This document shows positions 18,412 to 26,679 of a DNA stretch of 46,342 nucleotides, one piece after another. The DNA is from a virus, in IMG/VR virus record IMGVR_UViG_3300046328_000681, positions 1-46,342 of that record, one strand, 5' to 3'. Below the pieces are notes generated by a model that saw only the letters and a program-made list of their open reading frames with translations, did not search any database and was not told the origin of the DNA. How positions within the stretch are numbered: the first letter of the stretch is position 1; each line of letters starts with the position of its first letter. The position numbers were made by a program, and so were the translations under genes.

Positions 18412-19521
18412 TTAGTTTTCCTTCGTAAACGAAATTCCAGATGTGCCAATATTCGGTACTGGTCTAATATTATCCGGCTGAATATTTTTAGAAACCTTGT
18501 CTTGGATTTCGAGTTCTTTTGCTCGTCCTCTTTGGTAGGCTTTATTCAGTTCGGTTTTATAGTTTTGTGCCATATAGATTGCTTCGTGATATTCTTTAAT
18601 ATCTCGAATTTCCCCTGTCGTTTTGTCTAAGAACTTGCTAAAAAGATTAGTGCTGTCAAGCTGAAATTCTTTTACTTCGTTAAGATTGTCCGGTTTAATG
18701 GTGAAATCTTCGAACCCTGTTTCCTCATCTCCCAGTTGAATTTTGAACCCTTCAAAATTGTTGGTAAATAAAGACTCGGTTCTTGAAATAAACTTATCTC
18801 TTACTGCCTTGTTTGTTGCATCAAACTCTTCTTCTTGCTTTTGTTGATTGTCAATCGCTTTTTTTGCTTCTCGATACTCAATTGGAATATGCTCGTCAGA
18901 CCCTCCAACGGCATTGAATTCTTCTTTTCGTTTGTCGAAAAACGCATCGGCTTTCTTCAAATCGGTTTTAATATTTATCCTTCTATCTAGGATTTCATCT
19001 TCGTCAATGTCTTCATCAAGATGCTCCATTCCGTATTGTTTCTCATACAGTCTGTTTGCTTCTCTATCAGTCAAATCGGGGTTTGAAAGTTTGATGTAGT
19101 TTCTTAATCTACTTTCTTCGCTTTCGGTACTCCAATCCTTCTGTGTTTCTAAGAAGTCATTGTAATTTGTATTTCCTGTTTTTTCAATGAACTCGTTGAA
19201 TTTCTCCATCGCTGGAGCGTATTTCTTTTGCTCTTTTGAGGTTAATGAATCCTGAAATTCCTCAACCGTCATTCCTTTGGATTCTGCCAAAAATTTTATG
19301 GCTAAATCCTCATTAAGCTCTACAGGCTCATATTCTTCTTCTACTTCAGTTACTTGCTCTTGAACTTGCTCTTGAACTTCTTCCTGTGCGGAAATTTCAG
19401 TTTCGACAGTAGGAATAATGATATTATCTTCTTCCGTAACAGGCGCAAATGATATTGTAGGCTCTTGATTCTCCGCTATAATTACTTCCGCTTCGGGAAT
19501 AATTGTTTCTTCCTGTGGCAT
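18412..19521 (-). CDS. Scaffolding-type protein
   Basis: A 369-residue, strongly acidic, largely helical protein directly upstream of the capsid gene, as expected for a head scaffold. The N-terminal 90 residues are Glu/Gln/Val-rich and include a short tandem QEQV repeat (about residues 46-57). The middle has EDLAIKFLAESKGMTVEEFQ, a helical hairpin typical of scaffolds and of the acidic domains of phage head-assembly proteins. The C-terminal half is Lys/Glu coiled coil. There is no protease motif. It is the first gene after a late promoter, and the capsid gene follows after 50 bp without an obvious promoter, so the two are probably co-transcribed. Confidence 0.7.
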   Translation of the reverse strand: MPQEETIIPEAEVIIAENQEPTISFAPVTEEDNIIIPTVETEISAQEEVQEQVQEQVTEVEEEYEPVELNEDLAIKFLAESKGMTVEEFQDSLTSKEQKKYAPAMEKFNEFIEKTGNTNYNDFLETQKDWSTESEESRLRNYIKLSNPDLTDREANRLYEKQYGMEHLDEDIDEDEILDRRINIKTDLKKADAFFDKRKEEFNAVGGSDEHIPIEYREAKKAIDNQQKQEEEFDATNKAVRDKFISRTESLFTNNFEGFKIQLGDEETGFEDFTIKPDNLNEVKEFQLDSTNLFSKFLDKTTGEIRDIKEYHEAIYMAQNYKTELNKAYQRGRAKELEIQDKVSKNIQPDNIRPVPNIGTSGISFTKEN

Positions 19522-19551
19522 AATATTTTGATTTGATTTGATTTATTAGTA

Positions 19552-19594
19552 CAAAAGTAAATTTTATATAAGTACAAACGTTTGTTGTCGTTTA
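19552..19594 (-). promoter_or_regulatory. Late-type promoter, upstream of the scaffold-capsid operon
   Basis: Minus strand: AAACGACAACAAACGTTTG (19593-19575), 15 bases, TACTTTTG (19559-19552); the scaffold ATG is 30 bases on. Consensus copy. Confidence 0.9.
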
Positions 19595-19608
19595 TTTTTT
19601 ATTTGTTT

Positions 19609-20043
19609 TTACGCTTTTTTAACCTTTACCATAGTTTTTTTAATTATTGGCATATCTTTTTCCAACGGCTCGTTTCTGCTATAAGAATCGCTAGTTAAGG
19701 CACTATATCCACCGCTATAATACTTGTCAGGTTCGGTATTGGTGCTTCTGCCTCTAGTTACCTGCGGAACACCTCCTTCTTTTCTTGTTTCATTGGCGGT
19801 TTTGTTTCCTGCTCGTCTTTGGTCTACTAAATCTTTACCTTCGAACTTAGCTTTCTTTGCCCCTACAATACTGTCATTTTTAGCAATTCCCTCTATTTCA
19901 CGTCTTTTTTTGTTTATATCAGAGGTTTCATTTATTTTGCTAATATTTTCTTTAGTAAGTCCTGACGAAGCGTTACTTTCCGATACGGGTTTCTCTACGG
20001 ATTTTTTAGCTACTTTAACGATTGTTTTTTTCGGGTCTGGCAT
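19609..20043 (-). CDS. Small basic lysine-rich protein between portal and scaffold
   Basis: A 144-residue, very basic protein of low complexity, without a recognisable domain. It begins MPDPKKTIVKVAKKSVEK and ends IIKKTMVKVKKA, so the termini carry similar KTxVKVxKK segments. The middle is rich in Asn, Ser, Arg and Lys. No membrane segment is seen. It lies 12 bp after the portal gene and before the scaffold promoter. The charge suggests contact with DNA or with the acidic scaffold, but that is only inference. Confidence 0.5.
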   Translation of the reverse strand: MPDPKKTIVKVAKKSVEKPVSESNASSGLTKENISKINETSDINKKRREIEGIAKNDSIVGAKKAKFEGKDLVDQRRAGNKTANETRKEGGVPQVTRGRSTNTEPDKYYSGGYSALTSDSYSRNEPLEKDMPIIKKTMVKVKKA

Positions 20044-20055
20044 AATTTCTATTTT

Positions 20056-22488
20056 TTATTGATTAAATATTTCCATTTCGGCTTTCTCTCCCTCAAAATC
20101 AATCGGGTCTTTATCTTTTGCTTTTTGGTCGGCTATTCTACTTGTGGCGGTAGCCTGTGTAGCAAGATTTTTTTCTTTGTCAGATTGCATCTTTTCAAGT
20201 TTTTGAGTTGCTCCTGAATTGACCAATAGCTGAACTTGAATATCTCCTTCTTGTTTTTGCGCTAATGTCATTCGGTCTTGCTCTCCTCTTGCTTGTTCTT
20301 TAGCAATTTCTCCTTGCGAAATAGCTTGTTGTACTTGTGCTTTAATTTGCCCTTCAAGTTGTGCAGTTTCCTGTCTTGCTTTCTCGGCTTCTTGTGCAGC
20401 ACGAATGTTCTCGTCAGATTGGATTTTGAATTTTTGTGCTTCTTGCTCTTGCATTATTTTAGCACGTTTTTTTACCAAAACTGTCAAGTATTGAATAGCT
20501 AAATCAAGGATTTTAATGTTTCGTATTTTGTATTTATCCTCTAATCCGAGATACCCTTTTTCTACTGAAATTGACAAATCTTGGTTTAATTCGGCTCTTT
20601 CTTCATCGTCCATTTCTAGTTCATAGAATATAGCGAAATCACTCAAATGTAAATCACGTACAATGTCTAAATCGGCAACAGCAGAAGCTCCAATTTTTTG
20701 AATCAAATCTTCTCTTAAACTTGGGTAATATTTTAAAATATCCGAAATGGCATAACTAATAGTTTCAGCCGTTTTTAAAACTAAATATCCCGCACCATCT
20801 AAAATATGTCTTGTGGCTAAATTCGAGTTGTAAGCAGCGATTTTTTGAATCCCCACCAAACTATCCTTGTCAGGAGTTGAAGCGTCACTCGCTTTGTTTA
20901 ACCCTACTAAATCAGTTAATTCAATTAGTTTGGCATTGCTTTCGTTTCTTAAAGCGACTAACTTATTAATACTATCACCTGTTTGTATTTCTTGAAATGG
21001 TTTTTGGGCGTTATTGTATTCCCCTCCAATTTGCGAGGAGCGATACATATAACTACCTTTTTGTAGGTACATATTTAATGACTGCTGTACGGTTTGAGTT
21101 TTTCCATCTCCCATATCAATATCTGCCAAAGCATCAATATCAATAGCGATACCGTCAGGAGTAATACCTTGTCGTATTTGTTGTGCTTTTAGTTCTATAA
21201 TGTTTAAATCATCTTCAACAGGCATCATTCTCGAAACTAAACTAGCAATATGACCGCTTTCCATATTAGGAGCAATCATTCGGTATTGTTCGCAAACTTT
21301 TTTGTTGTTTGATTTTGGGCGGGTCATAGATTTCGCCAATCCCCATTTCAATAAGATATTAGTTCCTAAAACCATACATCCCTCAAACAACACTTCCTCC
21401 ACAATAGAATTTCTAATGTATCTGTCTTTTTTGTCTTTTGGTTTTGAAGCATCAAAAAACTCATTAGCATCTTCAATTACAGTTTCTCCATTAGATAATT
21501 TCTTTACCTTTTTTGCTCTCTCACGGAAAGTTTTGTAGGTAAAGTAAAGTAGGTTTGTATGTCCTTTAAGCGCGCTATCAGAATTCAATCCGTGTATTTT
21601 CGCCCAATTACTAGCGGATATTTCAATGTCTTTTTTCACATCGGTATTCTCGGTATTTAGCAATTCAGGATATTCTACAAAAATATCTGAAAGTAATACT
21701 TGCGCTACGTGTCCTTTGTAAAAACAATCGTTAAAATAAGGGTCTTTTGTAGGCGAATAAACCATATCAGCAAAATCAATATGCTCAATTACCATTCCCT
21801 TTGATGGGTTTAATCTAGTACGTGTTGCGGCAGCTCCATCTACAACTAAAGACCTTTTAACTTTTTTATCGAGTACTAAATTATACTCGTTTTCTTCCAT
21901 TACAGTAGCGATGGCAATTTGGTTAGATAGGCAGTTTGAAGGCTTCCATTCCATTTGCATGTGAATGTCCATTTCCTCTTTGCTTTGTGGAATTTCATCT
22001 TCCGGAATAGCGCCAACATCAATGCCTGTTTCGGCAAGTGCTTTTTTCACGAATGGCAACGCGTTTTTTTCGTCTTCTATTTTTTTACGATACGCTCTTT
22101 TTTCTTCTTCAGAACTAGGGTCAATCGCTTTTGCTTTGATAGAGTAAGGGCGGTTTACCATCCCGTTCACCACTAAATCGACAATCTTAGGCATTCTCGA
22201 AAGTGGCTTTTTGCTCAAATTCAACAACGAAACATCGCCATTTGTACCCAACATAGGGTAGTATTTTGACATATCTACTAAGCCATTGGCGTAAATTCTT
22301 CTTTCAAGAAATTGGTTTCTGCCTGTATAGAATCTACAATTCCCAGCAGTGCCTTTATAAAACCATTCGGAATATATCATATCCGCAACGGCTTTGCCAT
22401 AAGCACGGCTCTGTTTTGTAGCAAAACTATCCGTTTGGCTTGGCGGTTTTATGTTCTGTGATATTCTAAATCCTTTATCCTCTTCCAT
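20056..22488 (-). CDS. Portal protein
   Basis: An 810-residue protein beginning 3 bp after the terminase stop. The segment NQFLERRIYANGLVDMSKYYPMLG and GDVSLLNLSKKPLSRMPKIV plus DLVVNGMVNRPYSIKAKAID (about residues 58-125) is the conserved N-terminal block of crAss-like phage portals. The middle contains the helical stem and crown regions. The last 130 residues form a long Gln/Glu/Lys coiled coil (barrel-like C-terminal domain). It forms the dodecameric channel through which DNA is packaged and on which the ring proteins assemble. Length agrees with large portals of this group. Confidence 0.85.
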   Translation of the reverse strand: MEEDKGFRISQNIKPPSQTDSFATKQSRAYGKAVADMIYSEWFYKGTAGNCRFYTGRNQFLERRIYANGLVDMSKYYPMLGTNGDVSLLNLSKKPLSRMPKIVDLVVNGMVNRPYSIKAKAIDPSSEEEKRAYRKKIEDEKNALPFVKKALAETGIDVGAIPEDEIPQSKEEMDIHMQMEWKPSNCLSNQIAIATVMEENEYNLVLDKKVKRSLVVDGAAATRTRLNPSKGMVIEHIDFADMVYSPTKDPYFNDCFYKGHVAQVLLSDIFVEYPELLNTENTDVKKDIEISASNWAKIHGLNSDSALKGHTNLLYFTYKTFRERAKKVKKLSNGETVIEDANEFFDASKPKDKKDRYIRNSIVEEVLFEGCMVLGTNILLKWGLAKSMTRPKSNNKKVCEQYRMIAPNMESGHIASLVSRMMPVEDDLNIIELKAQQIRQGITPDGIAIDIDALADIDMGDGKTQTVQQSLNMYLQKGSYMYRSSQIGGEYNNAQKPFQEIQTGDSINKLVALRNESNAKLIELTDLVGLNKASDASTPDKDSLVGIQKIAAYNSNLATRHILDGAGYLVLKTAETISYAISDILKYYPSLREDLIQKIGASAVADLDIVRDLHLSDFAIFYELEMDDEERAELNQDLSISVEKGYLGLEDKYKIRNIKILDLAIQYLTVLVKKRAKIMQEQEAQKFKIQSDENIRAAQEAEKARQETAQLEGQIKAQVQQAISQGEIAKEQARGEQDRMTLAQKQEGDIQVQLLVNSGATQKLEKMQSDKEKNLATQATATSRIADQKAKDKDPIDFEGEKAEMEIFNQ

Positions 22489-22491
22489 GAC

Positions 22492-25140
22492 TTATGCGTA
22501 GGTTTGAAATTTTATTTGTACTGGTTTTTTTGCTCCCGCAGGTGCTAAATAGGGTTTTCTGTTTACCGCCATTATCGCATATCCCGAAGCGATAGTAGCA
22601 TCAAATTCTGTTCTTTTGGCAACGTTAAATCTAGCCCAATCCCGAAGTGTTCTATCAAACGGCATACTTCCCATTTCTCCCTCAACTCTTACGGGGTGCA
22701 AGTTTTGTCCTTGGGTATAGTTTCCAACGTATTTGTCAATGTAGGTTTCGATTCCTGTCCAATGCTGTGTAATAATATCCACTCCTGAACTCGGAACTCC
22801 GCCCAAATCTTTTTCTGTTTGCGAAAGTTTATTCATTGGCTTGTCAAAACGATGTATAGAATACCCTCTGTAACCACGGTTTCTAAAGTGTAATAAGAAT
22901 CGAGTTTTGTTGTTTTCAATCAAACACGGCATACCATAAAACACAGCGCACATTAAGCAGTCCTCAAAGAATATCTCTGCTGTTTGTGGTCTTGTAATGT
23001 ATTCTACAATAAATGAATTACTCGGAGCGTCTTTCATTGTAGTACGAGTAAGTCCAATAAATGCACCTTTTGAACCCTCGCTGTGTTCCGATCCGTTTTC
23101 GGTATCTTCCAATTTACTTCCTTGAGTAGAATCTTGGTCGTAGGTATCGACCCCAAACGCACCTAAATCATCATTACCAGGATGCTTTGAAACGTGTCCA
23201 AATTCATTGCGTTTTATCTCCCACTTATTTTGCATATCGGTAGGTGGAATCCACGAAACTAAAAATCTTCCCTTTTCGGTTGGTGTCCAAATAACTCTTG
23301 AATCAGGAATATTATCTTCCCACGAAAAATTACCTCTTACAAGTGTTTTTCTAATATCGTAGGTTTCGTTGTAGTCTAGTTGGTCGTTTATTTTTTGTTG
23401 GTCAAATATGGTAGAAACTGATTCATCACGAAAAGCATCTGCCTTGGTGATTGGGTCTAAACGTCTTGCGTTCCAATAGTTTTTTTCGCCTAACAATCTA
23501 GCTGACTTAAATTCATTTTCTAAATATTGTAATGCACCGTATAGCTTTAATTCTCCTTGTGCATTTACAAAACTTTTACCTTTTTCTACAACTGTATGAC
23601 AAACACCATATTTGTCGGTGTAATCTTCTGCGTTTTGATGTGCAGGTAAAAAATAAGCGTATAACCCTGTGGTAGTTCGTCCGTTGTCGTTGCGTTTTAA
23701 TACATTCGAACCTATGTCCATTAATTTAAAATCGCTTCCTCCTTTTGCTAATGGATTTAATGTCGAGCCAATAAATGATTTTCCAACTACACGACCTCCT
23801 TGAATCATTGTCGGTTTGATGTTCATCCAATGCGCTAAATAACTTAAATGCTCCCATTTTGAAGCCTCGTCACCTAAATACATATTTAGTTTTACGGAGT
23901 CATAAGAAAGTATCGCTGTGGCTCTGTAATCGACTGTTGTGTTTAGGTAATCAGCCGTAGAAGTGTCTTTGTTCTTTTTGGCTGCCCTTGAGTTATCTGA
24001 AGGCTTCCCGAATACCATTTTCTTTACATCGTCAATTTTTCCTTTCACAACGGGTTGAAAAAAGAACGGTAAATTTTGAATTACATAGGAATATTTTTGG
24101 AAGGCAACCATGGCATCAGCATCCGATTTAGAAGTAATCCCTATCTTTTGATTTTTGGTTGTAGTCGATAATTCTACTAAATGGTCTAATGCCATTTCGG
24201 TAAACCCCGTTCTACGACCTTTGGTAAAAAACATACCAATACTTCTTCTGTCTATAATACAAGCCTTGGCGAAATAATACATATTAGCTTGTGCCATACG
24301 GAATTCTTTGTAACCGCCCGTATCTGCCATTTGATTCCATTGCAACCCCATATAATGCTCTGGGGTAATGTAAACCGCCTTGCCGTTATTCATAAACCAA
24401 ACACCCTCTCTACGACGTTTGAATTCCTTTACTATGTAATCAGCAAAGGCTTCTTCGGTATCTGGAGTCAACCCTCTTGGCATTTCTTGTCGTCGCCAAT
24501 ATTGCTCGGTAGGAGCGTATTTCTCGAAAAGTATTTCGGTGCGTTTTGGCTTTTTTGGCAGTGTTATATTCAATCCGTCAAGGGTGATAATTTCGCCTTT
24601 TGTTCCCAAAGGACAAATCATTACGCTGTCGGTTTCGGCATCGTACCATTCTTTGTGGTATTTTTTTAAGGGTAAAAACTCTTGGTTAGCAAACTTCTCT
24701 GGATAACCTCTTTTGAATTCCCTTTCTTGTAGGTCAAATTTATCGGCATCGATTTGGTTTTGCAATTCGATGTTTCCTGCATTTATGTCCGTGATAGCTT
24801 TAAGTAAAAGAGGCTTTGAACGAATAGCGGTTCCATATTTATCGGCATCTAAATCTTCGAAATTTATACCTTTTTTTAATGCTTTACGCAGTACTTCAAT
24901 AGAGTTATTCCCTATTGATACAAGTTCAATTATGTAGCTTCTTAGTTTTTCGTGAGTAGGTGCGTTTGGGGAGTTTTGCCAAGAAACTAAAAGTTCTTTG
25001 ATGGCAATAAAAGATTCTATTCGGGATTTAACAAGCGCAGACAATTTCTCATCGTTGACCTTTGATATGTCAACGTTGAGTTCCATCCCTTGTAGGGAAT
25101 CTTTAATGGCAAATTCTATGTCTTCGCTTAATCCACGCAT
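22492..25140 (-). CDS. terL: Terminase large subunit
   Basis: Packaging ATPase-nuclease. An ATG at 25149 exists in frame but lies on the -7 box of the promoter (25147-25154), so the ATG at 25140 (MRGLSEDIEFAIKD) is preferred, giving 882 residues. The ATPase shows a variant Walker A (TKGRRTGFTEM, about residue 307) and a Walker B LNMYLGDEAS (about 422). The nuclease half shows AFGVDTYD (about 663) as the first catalytic aspartate strand. The length and insertions match the large terminases of crAss-like phages. Residues TLVRGNFSWEDNIPDSRVIW recur in the 41-codon gene at 14006-14131. The small subunit is not recognised in this window. Confidence 0.88.
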   Translation of the reverse strand: MRGLSEDIEFAIKDSLQGMELNVDISKVNDEKLSALVKSRIESFIAIKELLVSWQNSPNAPTHEKLRSYIIELVSIGNNSIEVLRKALKKGINFEDLDADKYGTAIRSKPLLLKAITDINAGNIELQNQIDADKFDLQEREFKRGYPEKFANQEFLPLKKYHKEWYDAETDSVMICPLGTKGEIITLDGLNITLPKKPKRTEILFEKYAPTEQYWRRQEMPRGLTPDTEEAFADYIVKEFKRRREGVWFMNNGKAVYITPEHYMGLQWNQMADTGGYKEFRMAQANMYYFAKACIIDRRSIGMFFTKGRRTGFTEMALDHLVELSTTTKNQKIGITSKSDADAMVAFQKYSYVIQNLPFFFQPVVKGKIDDVKKMVFGKPSDNSRAAKKNKDTSTADYLNTTVDYRATAILSYDSVKLNMYLGDEASKWEHLSYLAHWMNIKPTMIQGGRVVGKSFIGSTLNPLAKGGSDFKLMDIGSNVLKRNDNGRTTTGLYAYFLPAHQNAEDYTDKYGVCHTVVEKGKSFVNAQGELKLYGALQYLENEFKSARLLGEKNYWNARRLDPITKADAFRDESVSTIFDQQKINDQLDYNETYDIRKTLVRGNFSWEDNIPDSRVIWTPTEKGRFLVSWIPPTDMQNKWEIKRNEFGHVSKHPGNDDLGAFGVDTYDQDSTQGSKLEDTENGSEHSEGSKGAFIGLTRTTMKDAPSNSFIVEYITRPQTAEIFFEDCLMCAVFYGMPCLIENNKTRFLLHFRNRGYRGYSIHRFDKPMNKLSQTEKDLGGVPSSGVDIITQHWTGIETYIDKYVGNYTQGQNLHPVRVEGEMGSMPFDRTLRDWARFNVAKRTEFDATIASGYAIMAVNRKPYLAPAGAKKPVQIKFQTYA

Positions 25141-25146
25141 ATTCAA

Positions 25147-25190
25147 CAAAGGTATTAATTAAACACTTGTAAACGTTTGTTGTCGTTTAA
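25147..25190 (-). promoter_or_regulatory. Late-type promoter, upstream of terminase
   Basis: Minus strand: AAACGACAACAAACGTTTA (25188-25170), 15 bases, TACCTTTG (25154-25147). The preferred terminase ATG is only 6 bases past the box, so the mRNA should be leaderless or nearly so. Confidence 0.87.
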
Positions 25191-25207
25191 ATTTGGCAAA
25201 CCAAAAA

Positions 25208-25771
25208 CTATGCGTTTAGTTTTGCTAATATGTTCCTAGTTCGCATTCTGTATAATCGTTGTCCTTCAATTACAAACTCATATTCTGAATCTGATTTGAA
25301 CGCTATTTTATCGCCCACAGAAACTCCTTGTGATTCTAATATTCTATTGGAATATTTCACAATTCCAACGTGTTCTAATTCAGTAGCGCCAACCCATTTT
25401 TTTTCTTCAATAATCGGCTCGATAAAAACAAAATTATCAACGGATATAGTTTCTTCGCCACGGAAGATTAAAAATATCTGTTCTGGTAATGCTTGGAACA
25501 GATTGTCTTTTATATACGAATCCGATTCTCTTGTTTTTCCCTGTCCGTCAAAGTAGGTTCTAAAAATATTGTGTTGTAATACCACTTTGTCGCCAACTAG
25601 AATATTCCCCTCGTAATTCAAAGGCAAAGATTCTACAACTCCTATTCGGTTTACGTCCTTGGCGTTTTCAATAGAAGTATTTATGATTAGAGTTTTATCC
25701 CCAACAATCTTTGTGGTGATGAATTTTTCTCCGTTAAAAGGAGATACGATAAACCTATCCGTCATTCGCAT
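25208..25771 (-). CDS. Two-lobed GroES-like protein
   Basis: A 187-residue protein with two stretches shaped like the GroES/Cpn10 barrel. The first has NRIGVVESLPLNYEGNILVGDKVVLQ (about residues 41-66), matching 'G.V..VG....VGD.V.F'. The second is closer to GroES: VFIEPIIEE, then EHVGIVKYSNRILESQGVSVGDKIAFKSDSEYEFVIEG, then LYRMRTRNILAKL (about 113-185), matching the C-terminal 'L.M...DILA' strand. No clear mobile loop for chaperonin binding is seen in either half. It lies just upstream of the terminase promoter. It may serve as a second co-chaperonin or as a virion-assembly factor like T4 gp31. The start could be Met1 or Met3. Confidence 0.6.
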   Translation of the reverse strand: MRMTDRFIVSPFNGEKFITTKIVGDKTLIINTSIENAKDVNRIGVVESLPLNYEGNILVGDKVVLQHNIFRTYFDGQGKTRESDSYIKDNLFQALPEQIFLIFRGEETISVDNFVFIEPIIEEKKWVGATELEHVGIVKYSNRILESQGVSVGDKIAFKSDSEYEFVIEGQRLYRMRTRNILAKLNA

Positions 25772-25773
25772 AA

Positions 25774-26013
25774 TTAATCAATAAAATATTCAACGGTTGT
25801 TCTGTTGTTTTTAGGTTCGTCTTTCCAATGGCGACTTTCTTCATCTACTGAAATATACATTTGGTAAACATCTCCAACTAATTCTATATTGGTGATGGTT
25901 CGCATTTCACGTTCTCCGTTAATTGTCAAAGGTCTTGGTTTATTTACCACGTAAACTACTTCTCTTTCTACCATCGCTACGGTAAGTACTCGTATTCTTT
26001 TTGTATCTGACAT
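25774..26013 (-). CDS. Small conserved-type phage protein, unknown
   Basis: A 79-residue protein with no recognised domain. It is mainly beta: IRVLTVAMVEREVVYVV, MRTITNIELVGDVYQMYISVDEESRHW. It has no membrane segment. It is packed 1-2 bp from both neighbours, in a run of four small genes upstream of the terminase. I cannot suggest a function. Confidence 0.6.
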   Translation of the reverse strand: MSDTKRIRVLTVAMVEREVVYVVNKPRPLTINGEREMRTITNIELVGDVYQMYISVDEESRHWKDEPKNNRTTVEYFID

Positions 26014-26014
26014 T

Positions 26015-26248
26015 TTATTGTAGTTTATCTATTATTACGTTATTTTCTTCTAATATTTCGGCTATCATCTCAAATACTAAATCAAAAGCGCCGTTATCGT
26101 CTTCGTCAAATTTATGTTTTGCTTTCTTTCTTAAATTGCAGGATATTTCGAATAAAGCATCAAACATTCCTCCTGCATTATTAAAAAGATTATACTCTCG
26201 CAAATCATCGATATTCGATAAATCAAATTCTATTGTTGCTTTTGCCAT
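26015..26248 (-). CDS. Small phage protein, 'MAKATxxFDL' family
   Basis: A 77-residue acidic protein. The opening AKATIEFDLSNIDDLREYNLF with a downstream helical segment (DALFEISCNLRKKAKHKFDE) is common to short proteins in many phages, where it lies near replication or packaging genes; no function is established to my knowledge. It is predicted as a strand followed by two helices. Tightly packed in the small-gene run. Confidence 0.65.
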   Translation of the reverse strand: MAKATIEFDLSNIDDLREYNLFNNAGGMFDALFEISCNLRKKAKHKFDEDDNGAFDLVFEMIAEILEENNVIIDKLQ

Positions 26249-26249
26249 T

Positions 26250-26450
26250 TTATTTAGGTTTTATCATATCGTTGAAGAAATCTATAAAGTCATTTGAATT
26301 TTGGTTTATAGGTTCTTGAATAAATTCTTCAATTTCTACCGCATTTTTAATATGATTACGAACTTTAACCTTTGCTTCTGCAAGACTATCCGCTTCGGTT
26401 TTATATTTAAAATCAATCCCTTTTAGTGTGCAAATGAAATTATATACCAT
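26250..26450 (-). CDS. Small protein of unknown function
   Basis: A 66-residue protein: MVYNFICTLKGIDFKYKTEA, a helix (DSLAEAKVKVRNHIKNA) and an acidic/aromatic end. The strand-helix-strand layout and the 'A..LAEAK..VR..I' helix resemble small phage proteins that modify a single-domain fold, but I recognise no family. It is the first gene after the repeat-rich intergenic region 26451-26679, from which it is probably transcribed. Confidence 0.55.
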   Translation of the reverse strand: MVYNFICTLKGIDFKYKTEADSLAEAKVKVRNHIKNAVEIEEFIQEPINQNSNDFIDFFNDMIKPK

Positions 26451-26679
26451 AATGTTTGTTTTTTCCGCTATTATACCTTTTATGTACCTTTTTTGCCGTT
26501 ATTTCCCATCATTATACCCGTTTTGGGTTTTATTTTCCATTAGTGTTCACGTTTCAGTCAATGTTCATTATTTGTGAACATTACCTATTTGTGTAATAAT
26601 TCAATTTATTACCTTTTTACGTAATATAAACCCTGATTTTTAGGGTTTAACTTTCGGCACAAAGTAACGTTTGCTGTCT
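26451..26679. promoter_or_regulatory. Repeat-rich intergenic regulatory region
   Basis: 229 bp without a gene between the metallophosphoesterase stop and the small-gene run. It holds: two tandem 18-bp copies of ATTACCTnTTTnnGTAAT (26580-26597 and 26608-26625, 28 bp centre to centre), each with inverted ATTAC/GTAAT ends; an inverted repeat TGTTCA-7 bp-TGAACA (26562-26580) abutting the first; several GGTATAAT/GGTACATAA words on the minus strand between 26470 and 26520; and a 7-bp hairpin AAACCCT/AGGGTTT (26628-26648) that may end the upstream transcript. This looks like operators for one or more regulators, or an iteron-type region. No copy of the late promoter motif is present. Confidence 0.55.
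26628..26648. terminator. Possible weak terminator hairpin
   Basis: Perfect 7-bp stem AAACCCT / AGGGTTT with a 7-base loop, 32 bp after the metallophosphoesterase stop. Neither strand has a good T-run after it, so it may instead be part of the regulatory region. Confidence 0.4.

Noticed and set aside
19355-19390. Tandem repeat near the scaffold start as a mobile-element scar
   Set aside because: It is a 12-base in-frame repeat encoding QEQV within a low-complexity acidic region.
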